Assembly: GCA_031411655.1 (NCBI GenBank)
Contig: JANOBM010000122.1
Span: 1-64,000 of the forward strand
DNA length: 64,000 bases
Reading direction: 5' to 3'
Source of the DNA: UBA6163 sp031411655
Lineage (GTDB): Bacteria; Planctomycetota; Planctomycetia; Pirellulales; Pirellulaceae
This document shows positions 43,903-52,307 of this stretch, piece after piece. The notes below the pieces were generated by a model. The model was not told the origin of the DNA. It worked only from the letters and a program-made list of their open reading frames with translations, and searched no databases. Position numbers and translations under genes: made by a program. The stretch's first letter is position 1. Every line of letters starts with the position of its first letter.

Positions 43903-44673
43903 TTATTTGCTCATTCTGCTGTCATCTCCCTTTAAGTCAACGATCCGACTGCTCATTGGCCGTGGTAGAGGGAACGGTGCCTTGGCCGACAAATCCGACG
44001 TTCTGCTTGCAATCACATCGATGCGAATCTGCCCCGGTCCATCAATTTGTACACCCGAAGCACGTTCCGTTGGCTCTAACGATTTCATCGCACCGCGACT
44101 GAGCCGAGCGACAACAGTATCGCTCCTTTCCGCATCGGCCTTCATCGCAAGCGAGTAGCCCTCGTCGTTAGGAGTCAAAACAACGTCATCGCTACCTGTG
44201 GCACCAAGTTCGGATCGATCGTCCACTGCGGCGTTTCCGTCATCATCGACGGCCGCGACACCTGGCATCCGATCATTCCCTGCGGTGATGAACACGATCG
44301 CCTCTGGATCCCAGACCGAAATGTGTAGTTCGACGGGTCCGTCATCAATCCGTTCCAATGATTCACAGTCCGACTTCAATAACTTTTCGGTCGTCAATCC
44401 GCCTCGCAAGCGGCGTTCACCATCCCTGCAAATCGATGCTAGGGGAGCCTGATCGGTCCCGAAGAAATCAATGCGATCTTTTTTAACCTTCACGGAATGG
44501 ACCGAATCGTTGATGACCCCCAGCCAAGAGAGGTGAGGCACTTTTTGGCTGACGTTTTGCTGACGTGTCCGTCCAGCAAGTAGTATTGAACCGACTCGAA
44601 GACCACAGCCGATCGCGATGACAACAAACAACGCACCGATGACGATCCGATCGCCTCGTCCTTGGGGTTGCAT
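43903..44673 (-). CDS. membrane-anchored protein of unknown function
   Basis: The ATG at 44673 is preceded by GGAG at nine bases, better than the GTG at 44688. The 256-residue product has a single membrane helix near residues 10-32 (IVIGALFVVIAIGCGLRVGSILL) and then a soluble, beta-rich, presumably periplasmic part with several Asp/Gly-rich turns. No known domain is evident. It is convergent with spoVG, 49 bases apart. Confidence 0.72.
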   Translation of the reverse strand: MQPQGRGDRIVIGALFVVIAIGCGLRVGSILLAGRTRQQNVSQKVPHLSWLGVINDSVHSVKVKKDRIDFFGTDQAPLASICRDGERRLRGGLTTEKLLKSDCESLERIDDGPVELHISVWDPEAIVFITAGNDRMPGVAAVDDDGNAAVDDRSELGATGSDDVVLTPNDEGYSLAMKADAERSDTVVARLSRGAMKSLEPTERASGVQIDGPGQIRIDVIASRTSDLSAKAPFPLPRPMSSRIVDLKGDDSRMSK

Positions 44674-44813
44674 GATGTCAAACTCCACTGGTTGTCGTCG
44701 CTAGGACGTTGCGATTGCGCGAGATGAAATTCCGTGCTTAATGCTGTTATCGCAAGCGATGGCTGTCGTGACAGCGGGGCTTTGTCATTTTTAAGGAATG
44801 CGACCTGCGCTGT

Positions 44814-44841
44814 GACAAGAGACAAGTGACAAGCGACAAGT
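44814..44841. repeat. microsatellite, 4 x 7 bp (gacaagN)
   Basis: Four head-to-tail copies of gacaag followed by a, t, c, t. It lies between the two reverse-strand genes. It is a candidate for slippage variation, with no visible function. Confidence 0.8.
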
Positions 44842-44946
44842 GAACTCGCCACACACAAGCAAAATGACTACGCAACTCCGTTTCAACCGGGAGTGACGGA
44901 AAAAGGCTTCCGTCAAACTTCACAGAGACACGTTCACCCGCGGCAC

Positions 44947-45927
44947 CTAAGCTGCATCACGCCTGGACTCTCGTGATGATAGGCTGAGGCGAGGCCGTTG
45001 CCGAGGCGAGGCTAATTCTTCGGCGGACTCGTTTCGGTGGAGGTGAACATCCATCTGCGGGAACGGAATCTGGATTCCAGACGCATCGAGTCGGCGTTTG
45101 ATTTCCTGGGTAAGAAGCTCCGTCACGAGGAAAAAGTCGGCCGTGGCGACCCAAAATCGCACCTTCCACTGTACGGAACTGTCTGCAAGCGTTCCCAAGA
45201 TAATCGCATATCCACGCCCTTCGCCATCGATCAATTTATGACGAAGACTTTCAGCGGCGGCCGTTAACGCTTCACGAGTAGAATCCAAACTTGCGGAGTA
45301 GGCGACCCCGACAATCACCTCCACTCGCCGGTGCTTGTGATAGCTGACGTTTTCGATGGTTCCACCGGATATTGAACTATTGGGAATGATCAAACGTCGG
45401 TTGTCGGGTGTATCAAGAGTGGTGGTAAACAAGTCGATTTCATTGACTTTGCCCATCACTCCAGCGGCGTTGATCAAATCACCCACTTTGAACGGCCGAA
45501 AAACTAGCAGCAGGACACCGGCGGAAAAGTTACTTAGCGTTCCCTGAAAGGCGAGTCCGATCGCAAAACCGGCAGCCGCCAAAATCGTTGCAGCGCCGTT
45601 ATTTTTAATGCCTATCTAATTGCAAACGACTCCGACCACGGACAGCAAGACCGTGTAAAAAGTTACACGACCGATGAATTTACCAAGCGTCTCGTCAATG
45701 CGTTTGCAGATCGGCCCGCTAATGGTTCTGGCAACGAATTTTGCGACCAGGTATCCAATAAAAACGGCAATCAGAGCAACAGTCGCGGGCAGCAGGTACT
45801 TCGTCGCAATATCCAGTAGAACCGTCGGGTCTCCACTCATGAGGCGATTGAACGACTCGCGCGCGGTCTCGCCGACGACGGCAAGACCCCGATCGACCGT
45901 TTGTTCGATGTTTGGCTGGTCCGGCAT
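44947..45927 (-). pseudogene. MscS-type mechanosensitive channel with an internal amber codon
   Basis: From ATG 45927 the frame gives three hydrophobic helices and then TAG at 45616-45618, inside the stretch VVCN-stop-IGIKNNGAATI. The same frame continues with AAAGFAIGLAFQGTLSNFSAGV, the pore helix of MscS, and PFKVGDLIN, IIPNSSISGGTIENVS and the C-terminal domain to 44947. Apart from the single stop the gene (327 codons) looks whole. MscS channels release solutes when the membrane is stretched. A recent nonsense mutation, a sequencing error or readthrough are the options; I favour the first two. Reinitiation downstream of the stop would miss two helices. Confidence 0.8.
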
Positions 45928-46221
45928 GCTCTTCACTCGACAGAACTGAAAGATGGGAAGTCCGGGTGGGAAATAACCTGTACCCGGTGCCAAGGTAAAG
46001 AGCAGTCCGCATTCCGCTTGTCGAGCCAGACGTCACTTGGCCTGAAAGCGTCGATTGATTCGACGATTCTACGATTCGGCGTTGAGCTTCGATGGATTGA
46101 TCGACCGCAACGTGATAACTTCTCGCTTGCCTTGCGAGAGTTTTTTCACCGGCCCTTCCTCCCCATTCATGCTGGAAACCACGACGTGACCAACCCACCG
46201 CAGACCCCGCACGCCGGCCTG

Positions 46222-48243
46222 ATGACTGAAAACGGCCATTCGAACCCAGATCACGACCAGCCTCAGGCAATGTTATTTGGGCATCCGACGGCCCTCTACA
46301 CCTTATTTTTCGCCGAGATGTGGGAACGGTTTTCGTACTATGGAATGCGAGCATTGCTCGTGTTTTACATGATCAAAGGTTTCTTGAAGTACGACGACCC
46401 GCGGGCGTACAGCGTGTACGGTGCGTATACAGCTTTGGTCTATATGACGCCTTTTTTCGGCGGGCTTCTCGCAGACCGCTTGCTGGGCTCACGACGAGCC
46501 GTAGTGGTGGGGGGGCTATTGATGGCCGCCGGGCATTTGCTGATGACCGTCGAGACCGCGTCGGCCTTCTACTTTGCCTTAGCCTTGCTGATCGTCGGAA
46601 ACGGCTTCTTCAAACCAAATATCTCAACGATCGTCGGAAGCCTCTACACAAAACTTGGCTCAAAGCGCGACGGTGGTTTCACGATTTTCTACATGGGGAT
46701 CAATCTTGGTGCGTCCATGAGCCCACTGCTTTGCGGCTACATCGGCGAGACCTACGGATGGCATTACGGCTTTGGGTTAGCAACGATCGGAATGCTAACG
46801 GGATTGGCAGTGTTTGTGATGCCTAACGCAATCACAAAAATACTCATTGGGATCGGCGCGATCGCGGCCGCGATCGGATTGCTCTTCTTTGGTCCCGCCG
46901 ACCCGTTTTCGTATTCGGTAAATGTAATCGTTGCCGTAGCGATCGCGTCGGCAGGCGTTATCGCCGTTACCGCGATCGGGCGCGGCGGACTTCCGGAAAG
47001 TGCGGGCAGGCGACCAGGATACGACCCAACCCGTCCAACCGTTTTTGCCGGCATCAACGAGGGCTTTGTCTATCTGGGAACCGCCGTCGCGGTCCCACTC
47101 ATCGCGTTATTGGTCTCTGGCTTTTCAATTCTGACGGCCGACGGCATGCCAGCCCAAGTGGTACCGGAAAGCGTCGTCGAATCGTTTGCGAAAAGCGATT
47201 CCGGGATCATGAAGTTGCTCGCCGTACCGATTGGAGAAATCAGCAAACCAGCTGGACTGGTTTTGACCATCACGGGGATTCTGGCTTTTGGATACCTGAT
47301 TATCGAAACGTTCCGACTGGACTTGGTTGCGAAACACCGCATGTTTGTAGTGCTGATCCTCACATTTTTTGCAATGTTGTTTTTCTCGTTTTTTGAGCAG
47401 GCAGGGAGTTCCGTCAATAACTTTACCGACCGGAACGTCGATCGCATTCTTGTCGGTGAGCCGGTCACGGCAGCGCAGGTCGGGCAAACGATCACGATCG
47501 AGCCGACTCAGGAACAGCTTGGGTATCAGTTTGGGGGAAAAGTCTTCACGCTCAGCGACTTAGATGGTCTGAGGGAGGCCAACAGCGAGACCGGGAAACC
47601 GCTTACCGTCCAGTGGCCCGTGGTTGATAGCAATGTGGGAATGAATGTCGCGTCACGAGAACGAGAAATGCCGGCAAGTATTTTTCAGGCCGTCAACCCG
47701 CTGTTTATTCTGATTTTCGGACTCGCGTTCTCCGCGCTGTGGACTTGGATGGGCTCAGGCGGTTTTGAGCCGAGTACAGCGACGAAGTTTGCGTTCGGGC
47801 TGATACAACTTGGGCTCGGATTCGGCTCTTTTTGGCTAGGCGCGGAGTCCGCTAATGAGAGAGGCATGGTCGGATTGCAATGGCTGATGCTTGGATACCT
47901 TTTCCAGACATCGGGCGAGCTTTGCCTTTCCCCCGTCGGACTGGCGATGATCGTGAAACTCTCTCCCCTTCGTCTGGTGAGCACGGTGATGGGAGGATGG
48001 TTCTTGGCGACTGCGTTTTCACAATACCTTGCTGCGATTATTTCACAGTTCACAGGCGTCAGCCATGGAGGAGAAGAAGCGGCATCGATTCCTGCGCCGA
48101 TCGCATCGGTGGACGTCTATGGCGGCGTTTTTGGGTCGATTGCGCTCGCCGCAATCGCGTCTGGAATCATTTGCCTCGCACTTTCACCGATTTTGACTCG
48201 GTGGATGCATGAGGAAGAGCCTGCGGGGAACGAAACTGCGTGA
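46222..48243 (+). CDS. POT/PTR2-family peptide transporter
   Basis: The 673-residue membrane protein starts best at ATG 46222; the frame is open to 45901 but there it overlaps the mscS gene. The proton-coupled oligopeptide transporter marks are present: EMWERFSYYGMRALLVFYM (the ExxERF region), FFGGLLADRLLGSRRAVV and FYMGINLGASMSP. About 14 hydrophobic segments can be counted. Between helices there is a large soluble insertion (about 415-485) found in longer bacterial members. It probably imports di- and tripeptides with protons. Confidence 0.92.
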   Translation: MTENGHSNPDHDQPQAMLFGHPTALYTLFFAEMWERFSYYGMRALLVFYMIKGFLKYDDPRAYSVYGAYTALVYMTPFFGGLLADRLLGSRRAVVVGGLLMAAGHLLMTVETASAFYFALALLIVGNGFFKPNISTIVGSLYTKLGSKRDGGFTIFYMGINLGASMSPLLCGYIGETYGWHYGFGLATIGMLTGLAVFVMPNAITKILIGIGAIAAAIGLLFFGPADPFSYSVNVIVAVAIASAGVIAVTAIGRGGLPESAGRRPGYDPTRPTVFAGINEGFVYLGTAVAVPLIALLVSGFSILTADGMPAQVVPESVVESFAKSDSGIMKLLAVPIGEISKPAGLVLTITGILAFGYLIIETFRLDLVAKHRMFVVLILTFFAMLFFSFFEQAGSSVNNFTDRNVDRILVGEPVTAAQVGQTITIEPTQEQLGYQFGGKVFTLSDLDGLREANSETGKPLTVQWPVVDSNVGMNVASREREMPASIFQAVNPLFILIFGLAFSALWTWMGSGGFEPSTATKFAFGLIQLGLGFGSFWLGAESANERGMVGLQWLMLGYLFQTSGELCLSPVGLAMIVKLSPLRLVSTVMGGWFLATAFSQYLAAIISQFTGVSHGGEEAASIPAPIASVDVYGGVFGSIALAAIASGIICLALSPILTRWMHEEEPAGNETA

Positions 48244-48398
48244 CCCGCACCGTTAAATCGCCTGGTGATTAGCGCTCAGATTGTCGCAAAAGGGGTTTCC
48301 GGCGACCGGCTACGACGTTAGACTACGCGGCCCAGTTGGCTAAATCCACGCCGCTGGGTCGAACACCAATCACTGCTTTTGACTGAGAATTTGCCGAA

Positions 48399-48713
48399 AT
48401 GTACGCCATCATTGTAGACGGCGGTCGCCAGTACCGCGTCGAACCAGGCATGGAACTTAATCTTGATTATCGCGACCTGCCCGCAGGCGAGAGCATCACG
48501 CTTAGCAAAGTTCTTTGTGTAGGCGGCGAGTCCGGCCTTAAATTGGGCACACCGACGCTTGACGGCGCAACGGTCACGGCATCCGTTATTGGTATTCGCC
48601 AAGACAAAAAGATCTACGTCCAAAAGTTTCGCCGCCGTAAAAACTTCGACAAGCGAACCGGTCATCGCCAAATGCACACGCGAGTTCGAATCGAGTCGAT
48701 TGCTGGCGCCTAG
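48399..48713 (+). CDS. rplU: ribosomal protein bL21
   Basis: The 104-residue protein has the bL21 pattern: MYAIIVDGGRQYRVEPG, VTASVIG and KIYVQKFRRRKNFDKRTGHRQMHTRVRI. In most bacteria rpmA (bL27) follows directly. Here a Ser/Thr kinase gene follows after 18 bases, and no bL27-like frame is seen in the neighbourhood. The two genes are probably cotranscribed. Confidence 0.96.
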   Translation: MYAIIVDGGRQYRVEPGMELNLDYRDLPAGESITLSKVLCVGGESGLKLGTPTLDGATVTASVIGIRQDKKIYVQKFRRRKNFDKRTGHRQMHTRVRIESIAGA

Positions 48714-48731
48714 CACTGATAGGACTCGACT

Positions 48732-49778
48732 ATGCCGGGGCTGAAGCTGGATGACTACCAACTCGGCGCCGCTTTGGGAATCGGTACTGTCGGAACGATC
48801 TATTCTGCGATAGAGACGGCTACCGGCAAGGTGGTCGCCATCAAACGCTTACATCCCACAGTGAGTCGCGATCCGCTCATCGGGGCTCGGTTTCGCCGCG
48901 AGATGACGATTCTGGAACGACTGCGTCATCCAAATATCATCGCTTACTACGGTGGTGGAAAGGATTCCGACGGCAATCTTTTTTATGCGATGGAATTGGT
49001 CGATGGCGGATCGATCCGAGAACTCATCTCATCACTCGGTGGGTTGCCGTGGCAAGTGGTCGTTAACTGTGGGAGACAGATCTGCTCTGCACTCCAATGT
49101 GCGCACAATCACGGAATCATCCACCGGGATCTCAAACCTGGCAATCTTTTTCTCACTCGCGATGGCGTAGTTAAGCTCGGAGATTTTGGTATCGCACGCG
49201 ACGTGGGTGCTTCCGATTTGACCGGCGAAGGCCTTACGGTAGGAACCCATGCCTACATGGCACCTGAACAAATCACCGGCGACGCTTCTATTTCTGGAAA
49301 GGCGGATTTGTACGCACTGGGGTGCTGCTTGTTCGAAATGCTTACAGGTCGCAAACCTTATGTGGCGGAAACATTTCCACAACTTTTTGAACAACACCTT
49401 CACGCCGCTCCGCCAAAGGCAAGTGATTTTGCCCCCGGATGCCCTCCTGAGCTTGATGAAATCATCATCGAACTGCTCGCGAAAAATCCCGAGGATCGCC
49501 CGTTCAATGCCCGTGGTGTGCAGGGAAAGATGTTGCAAATCATTGAAAAATACAACCTCCTAGAGCCTAACACCGAGTTGAAGCGAGAAACGCCCAGTCG
49601 GGACGTATCGGCTGGGCAGGTATCCGACATCGGCCATCGCATGCTTCGAAGACAAATCGAGGCCCGACTGGGTGGGCCAACGCGTTCCGGTGTCAGTTGG
49701 ACCAAGATGGCGGTCGTTATCGGACTGCTCGCCGTGCTTCTGGCGGTCGTAATGCTAATGCAACGACAGGCTCCATGA
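48732..49778 (+). CDS. Ser/Thr protein kinase with C-terminal membrane anchor
   Basis: The 348-residue protein is a Hanks-type kinase: GIGTVGTIYSA (Gly loop), VVAIKRL (Lys), IIHRDLKPGNLFL (catalytic loop), LGDFGIARD (metal Asp) and GTHAYMAPEQ. The kinase domain spans about 8-270. A hydrophobic helix at 322-342 anchors it, leaving only four residues outside, so there is no extracellular sensor. Gly loop and catalytic residues are intact, so it should be active. It sits 18 bases after rplU. Confidence 0.94.
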   Translation: MPGLKLDDYQLGAALGIGTVGTIYSAIETATGKVVAIKRLHPTVSRDPLIGARFRREMTILERLRHPNIIAYYGGGKDSDGNLFYAMELVDGGSIRELISSLGGLPWQVVVNCGRQICSALQCAHNHGIIHRDLKPGNLFLTRDGVVKLGDFGIARDVGASDLTGEGLTVGTHAYMAPEQITGDASISGKADLYALGCCLFEMLTGRKPYVAETFPQLFEQHLHAAPPKASDFAPGCPPELDEIIIELLAKNPEDRPFNARGVQGKMLQIIEKYNLLEPNTELKRETPSRDVSAGQVSDIGHRMLRRQIEARLGGPTRSGVSWTKMAVVIGLLAVLLAVVMLMQRQAP

Positions 49779-50005
49779 CTTTTGTGGATCATTTACGGCC
49801 TTTTCCGCACCTGAGGGCTGGACGATGAATCACCTTGCACCTATCAATTCTTACGTTCCATTCGCTTACCACCGCCTTCCACCTCCATCATCGATCGAAC
49901 TACTGTCCCAATCGGAGGGACTTTTGCCCTGCAGCGCCTCGTTGGCGTTGTTCACGGCGTTCGCAATACGATCTTTGGTATGCAGACACACAAGGAATCA
50001 CTCCG

Positions 50006-50791
50006 ATGCCCGCTATGCTCCGACCCTACCGTTCCGTCCACCGTTTTTTTCTAGGCCTGACGCTCGCCGTTTCGCCGTTTGCAACCTCGGATTTCGTCAT
50101 GGCTCAAGAACCGGCTGCGGCCGCACCTGCAAAGGCGGAAGCTGCGCCTCCAAAGGATGATATTGGTTACTTCCTTGGCATGTCCGTAGGCCAACAATTG
50201 GCCCAGCAGGGATTTGAAGCCAAGGACTTCACCGCCGAAGGACTTGCGGCCGGATTGGTCGATGCCCTTTCCGGCGGCGAACCGAAACTGTCGAGCGAAC
50301 AATTCCAGGCCGTCGCTCAGAAGATCGAAGCCACCCTTCGCGCTCGTCAGCAAGAGGCAATGGAAGTGACCAAAAAGCAGGGCGTCGTCAACCTCGAGAA
50401 AAGCAAACTTTTTCTCGAAGAGAACGCCAAAAAAGAGGGGGTCAAGCAATTGGCTAGCGGCCTACAGTACAAGGTGGTGACCGCAGGCCTTGGCAAGTCA
50501 CCCACCGCTGAAAACACAGTTAAAGTTCACTACACCGGTACGCTTATCAACGGGCGAACGTTTGATAGTTCCGTTGAACGCGGTGAACCAGCAACCTTCG
50601 GAGTCGGACAGGTGATTCCTGGTTGGCGACAAGCTCTGCAAGAAATGAAGGTCGGCGACAAGTGGATGCTTTACATTCCTCCACAGCTTGCCTACGGCGC
50701 ACAGGGTTCGCCAGGCCGCGGCCCCGACGAAGGAATTGGTCCTAACGAAACACTGATTTTTGAAGTCGAATTGCTTGAGATAGTGGAGTAG
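50006..50791 (+). CDS. periplasmic FKBP-type peptidyl-prolyl isomerase (FkpA/Mip type)
   Basis: ATG 50006 is chosen because AAGGA lies nine bases upstream; the frame extends to 49835. The 261-residue product has a signal peptide ending near FVMAQ and then a helical dimerisation part with DIGYFLGMSVGQQL. A long helix leads to the FKBP domain (about 150-260) with VKVHYTGTLINGRTFDSS, IPGWRQALQEMKVGDKW and IPPQLAYG. It helps fold proteins in the periplasm by turning prolyl bonds. A terminator follows. Confidence 0.94.
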   Translation: MPAMLRPYRSVHRFFLGLTLAVSPFATSDFVMAQEPAAAAPAKAEAAPPKDDIGYFLGMSVGQQLAQQGFEAKDFTAEGLAAGLVDALSGGEPKLSSEQFQAVAQKIEATLRARQQEAMEVTKKQGVVNLEKSKLFLEENAKKEGVKQLASGLQYKVVTAGLGKSPTAENTVKVHYTGTLINGRTFDSSVERGEPATFGVGQVIPGWRQALQEMKVGDKWMLYIPPQLAYGAQGSPGRGPDEGIGPNETLIFEVELLEIVE

Positions 50792-50816
50792 CCTAGCGGC
50801 CTAGTGGTTATTCTTG

Positions 50817-50855
50817 AGCGGGCGGTTGTGCAAGCGACTGCCCGCTTTCGTTTTC
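50817..50855 (+). terminator. rho-independent terminator of the FKBP gene
   Basis: The arms agcgggc (50817-50823) and gcccgct (50840-50846) extend inward with G-U pairs to a 13-pair stem, followed by ttcgttttc. It starts 26 bases after the stop codon. Confidence 0.7.
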
Positions 50856-50930
50856 GGTGTCCCAAACAGACAACCTTTCGGTTTCCAATCACACTTTCCT
50901 GTTTCTTAGAACGCGTATTTGGTGCTCATA

Positions 50931-52199
50931 ATGAAAATAAAACAACGCTTGCTCCGGGTGAAATCCGCAACGCTGATGTCCGCCGTCTCCGTGTTGCTTG
51001 CTGCCCATTGCGTCGCCGAGCCCCCTCGCCAGCCGACGATCAATCTTGCCCAACCAACTGCTGACTTGAACACCAGCCCGATCGATGTGTCAGTCGTCGA
51101 AGCCTATCCGAACTTGCACATCGATCGCCCAATCGTCATCACCGGCGCGGGCGATGGATCGAAGCGATTGTTTGTCGCCTCGCAGCAGGGACCGATCTAC
51201 TGGATTGACCAGAACGATTCAAAGGTTGAAGAACCCAATCTGTTCATGGATATCTCGGATCGCGTCAGCTACAAAGATCACGAAAACGAAGAAGGTCTTT
51301 TGGGGCTGACCTTCCATCCCAAGTTTGAAGAGAATGGCTTTTTCTACATCTATTACACAACCAAACAACGACCTCACGTATCGGTCCTCAGCCGGTTTAC
51401 TGCGACAGGTCGGGACCATCGGGTTGCGGATCCCAACAGCGAATTGGAGCTGATGCGAATCCCACAGCCTTTCTGGAATCACAATGGCGGAACCATCGTC
51501 TTCGGGCCGGATGGTTTTCTTTATGTCGCCTTGGGGGATGGTGGCAAAGGAAATGATCCACTGCAAAGCGGCCAAGACGTGAGCAAACTGTTAGGTTCCA
51601 TTTTACGAATCGACGTCGATCACAAATCTGACGGCTTTAATTATAAGATTCCGGACGACAACCCGTTTGCAAATAATCCCAACGCATGGCCTGAGATTTA
51701 TGCATACGGTGTACGCAACATTTGGCGAATGTCGTTTGATCCCAAGACGAACGATCTTTATGCAGCAGACGTCGGCCAAAATGATTGGGAAGAAGTGAAC
51801 ATCGTCACCCTGGGCGGTAACTACGGATGGAGCCTTCGCGAAGGCGCTCACTCGTTTACCCTCGATGGCAATAAAGGTTCCGAAGCCCGCCCAGAATTAA
51901 TCGATCCGCTTATCGAGTATCCGCATACCGATGACTGGGGCAAGTCGATTACCGGCGGCGCTGTTTATCGCGGCAAGAGGACCCCGATGCTCGATGGCTA
52001 TTATCTGTACGGCGACTATGTCAGTGGACGGCTTTGGGCGATGAAATTCGATCCGAAAACGAAAACTGTTGTCGAAAATCGATCGATCGCCTGGAATCAA
52101 TTGCCAGTCTTCACGTTCGGCCAAACGGACGATGGTGAAGTCTTAATGAGCACGATGATGTCGGGTGGGAAGATCTTCCGATTCGACGCAAAGAAGTAG
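50931..52199 (+). CDS. secreted PQQ-type sugar dehydrogenase (six-bladed propeller)
   Basis: The 422-residue protein starts at ATG 50931 with a signal peptide ending near HCVAE. The propeller shows GSKRLFVASQQGPIYWID, HENEEGLLGLTFHPKF, FWNHNGGTIVFGPDGFLYVALGDGG, PEIYAYGVRNIWRMSFDPKT and GDYVSGRLWAM. This is the soluble glucose/sorbosone dehydrogenase group, whose members oxidise sugars in the periplasm, mostly with PQQ. The paired HNGG and GVRN motifs carry typical active-site residues. No pqq gene is near, so cofactor use is an inference. Confidence 0.9.
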   Translation: MKIKQRLLRVKSATLMSAVSVLLAAHCVAEPPRQPTINLAQPTADLNTSPIDVSVVEAYPNLHIDRPIVITGAGDGSKRLFVASQQGPIYWIDQNDSKVEEPNLFMDISDRVSYKDHENEEGLLGLTFHPKFEENGFFYIYYTTKQRPHVSVLSRFTATGRDHRVADPNSELELMRIPQPFWNHNGGTIVFGPDGFLYVALGDGGKGNDPLQSGQDVSKLLGSILRIDVDHKSDGFNYKIPDDNPFANNPNAWPEIYAYGVRNIWRMSFDPKTNDLYAADVGQNDWEEVNIVTLGGNYGWSLREGAHSFTLDGNKGSEARPELIDPLIEYPHTDDWGKSITGGAVYRGKRTPMLDGYYLYGDYVSGRLWAMKFDPKTKTVVENRSIAWNQLPVFTFGQTDDGEVLMSTMMSGGKIFRFDAKK

Positions 52200-52227
52200 C
52201 CAGTCTCCAAGACGCTTAACCCAGGGA

Positions 52228-52307
52228 GCTAAATGAGTGCTCCCCATTTAGCGATTGTTCAAGAGAAAAGGTTGCAGTAATGCTGCGACCTTCCGGAAGG
52301 TTTTATT
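52228..52307 (+). terminator. cluster of hairpins ending the sugar dehydrogenase transcript
   Basis: Three hairpins follow each other: gctaaatg/catttagc (52228-52252), aaggttgcag/ctgcgacctt (52268-52292), and the self-complementary accttccggaaggt (52288-52301) followed by tttt. The second and third share bases, so only one can form at a time. They also lie at the 3' end of the convergent gene. Confidence 0.6.

Noticed and set aside
11334..45927. Amber (TAG) recoding, suggested by in-frame TAG codons in hsdR and mscS
   Set aside because: TAG is used as the normal stop of the DUF1501, rplU and FKBP genes, and hsdR has other lesions too.
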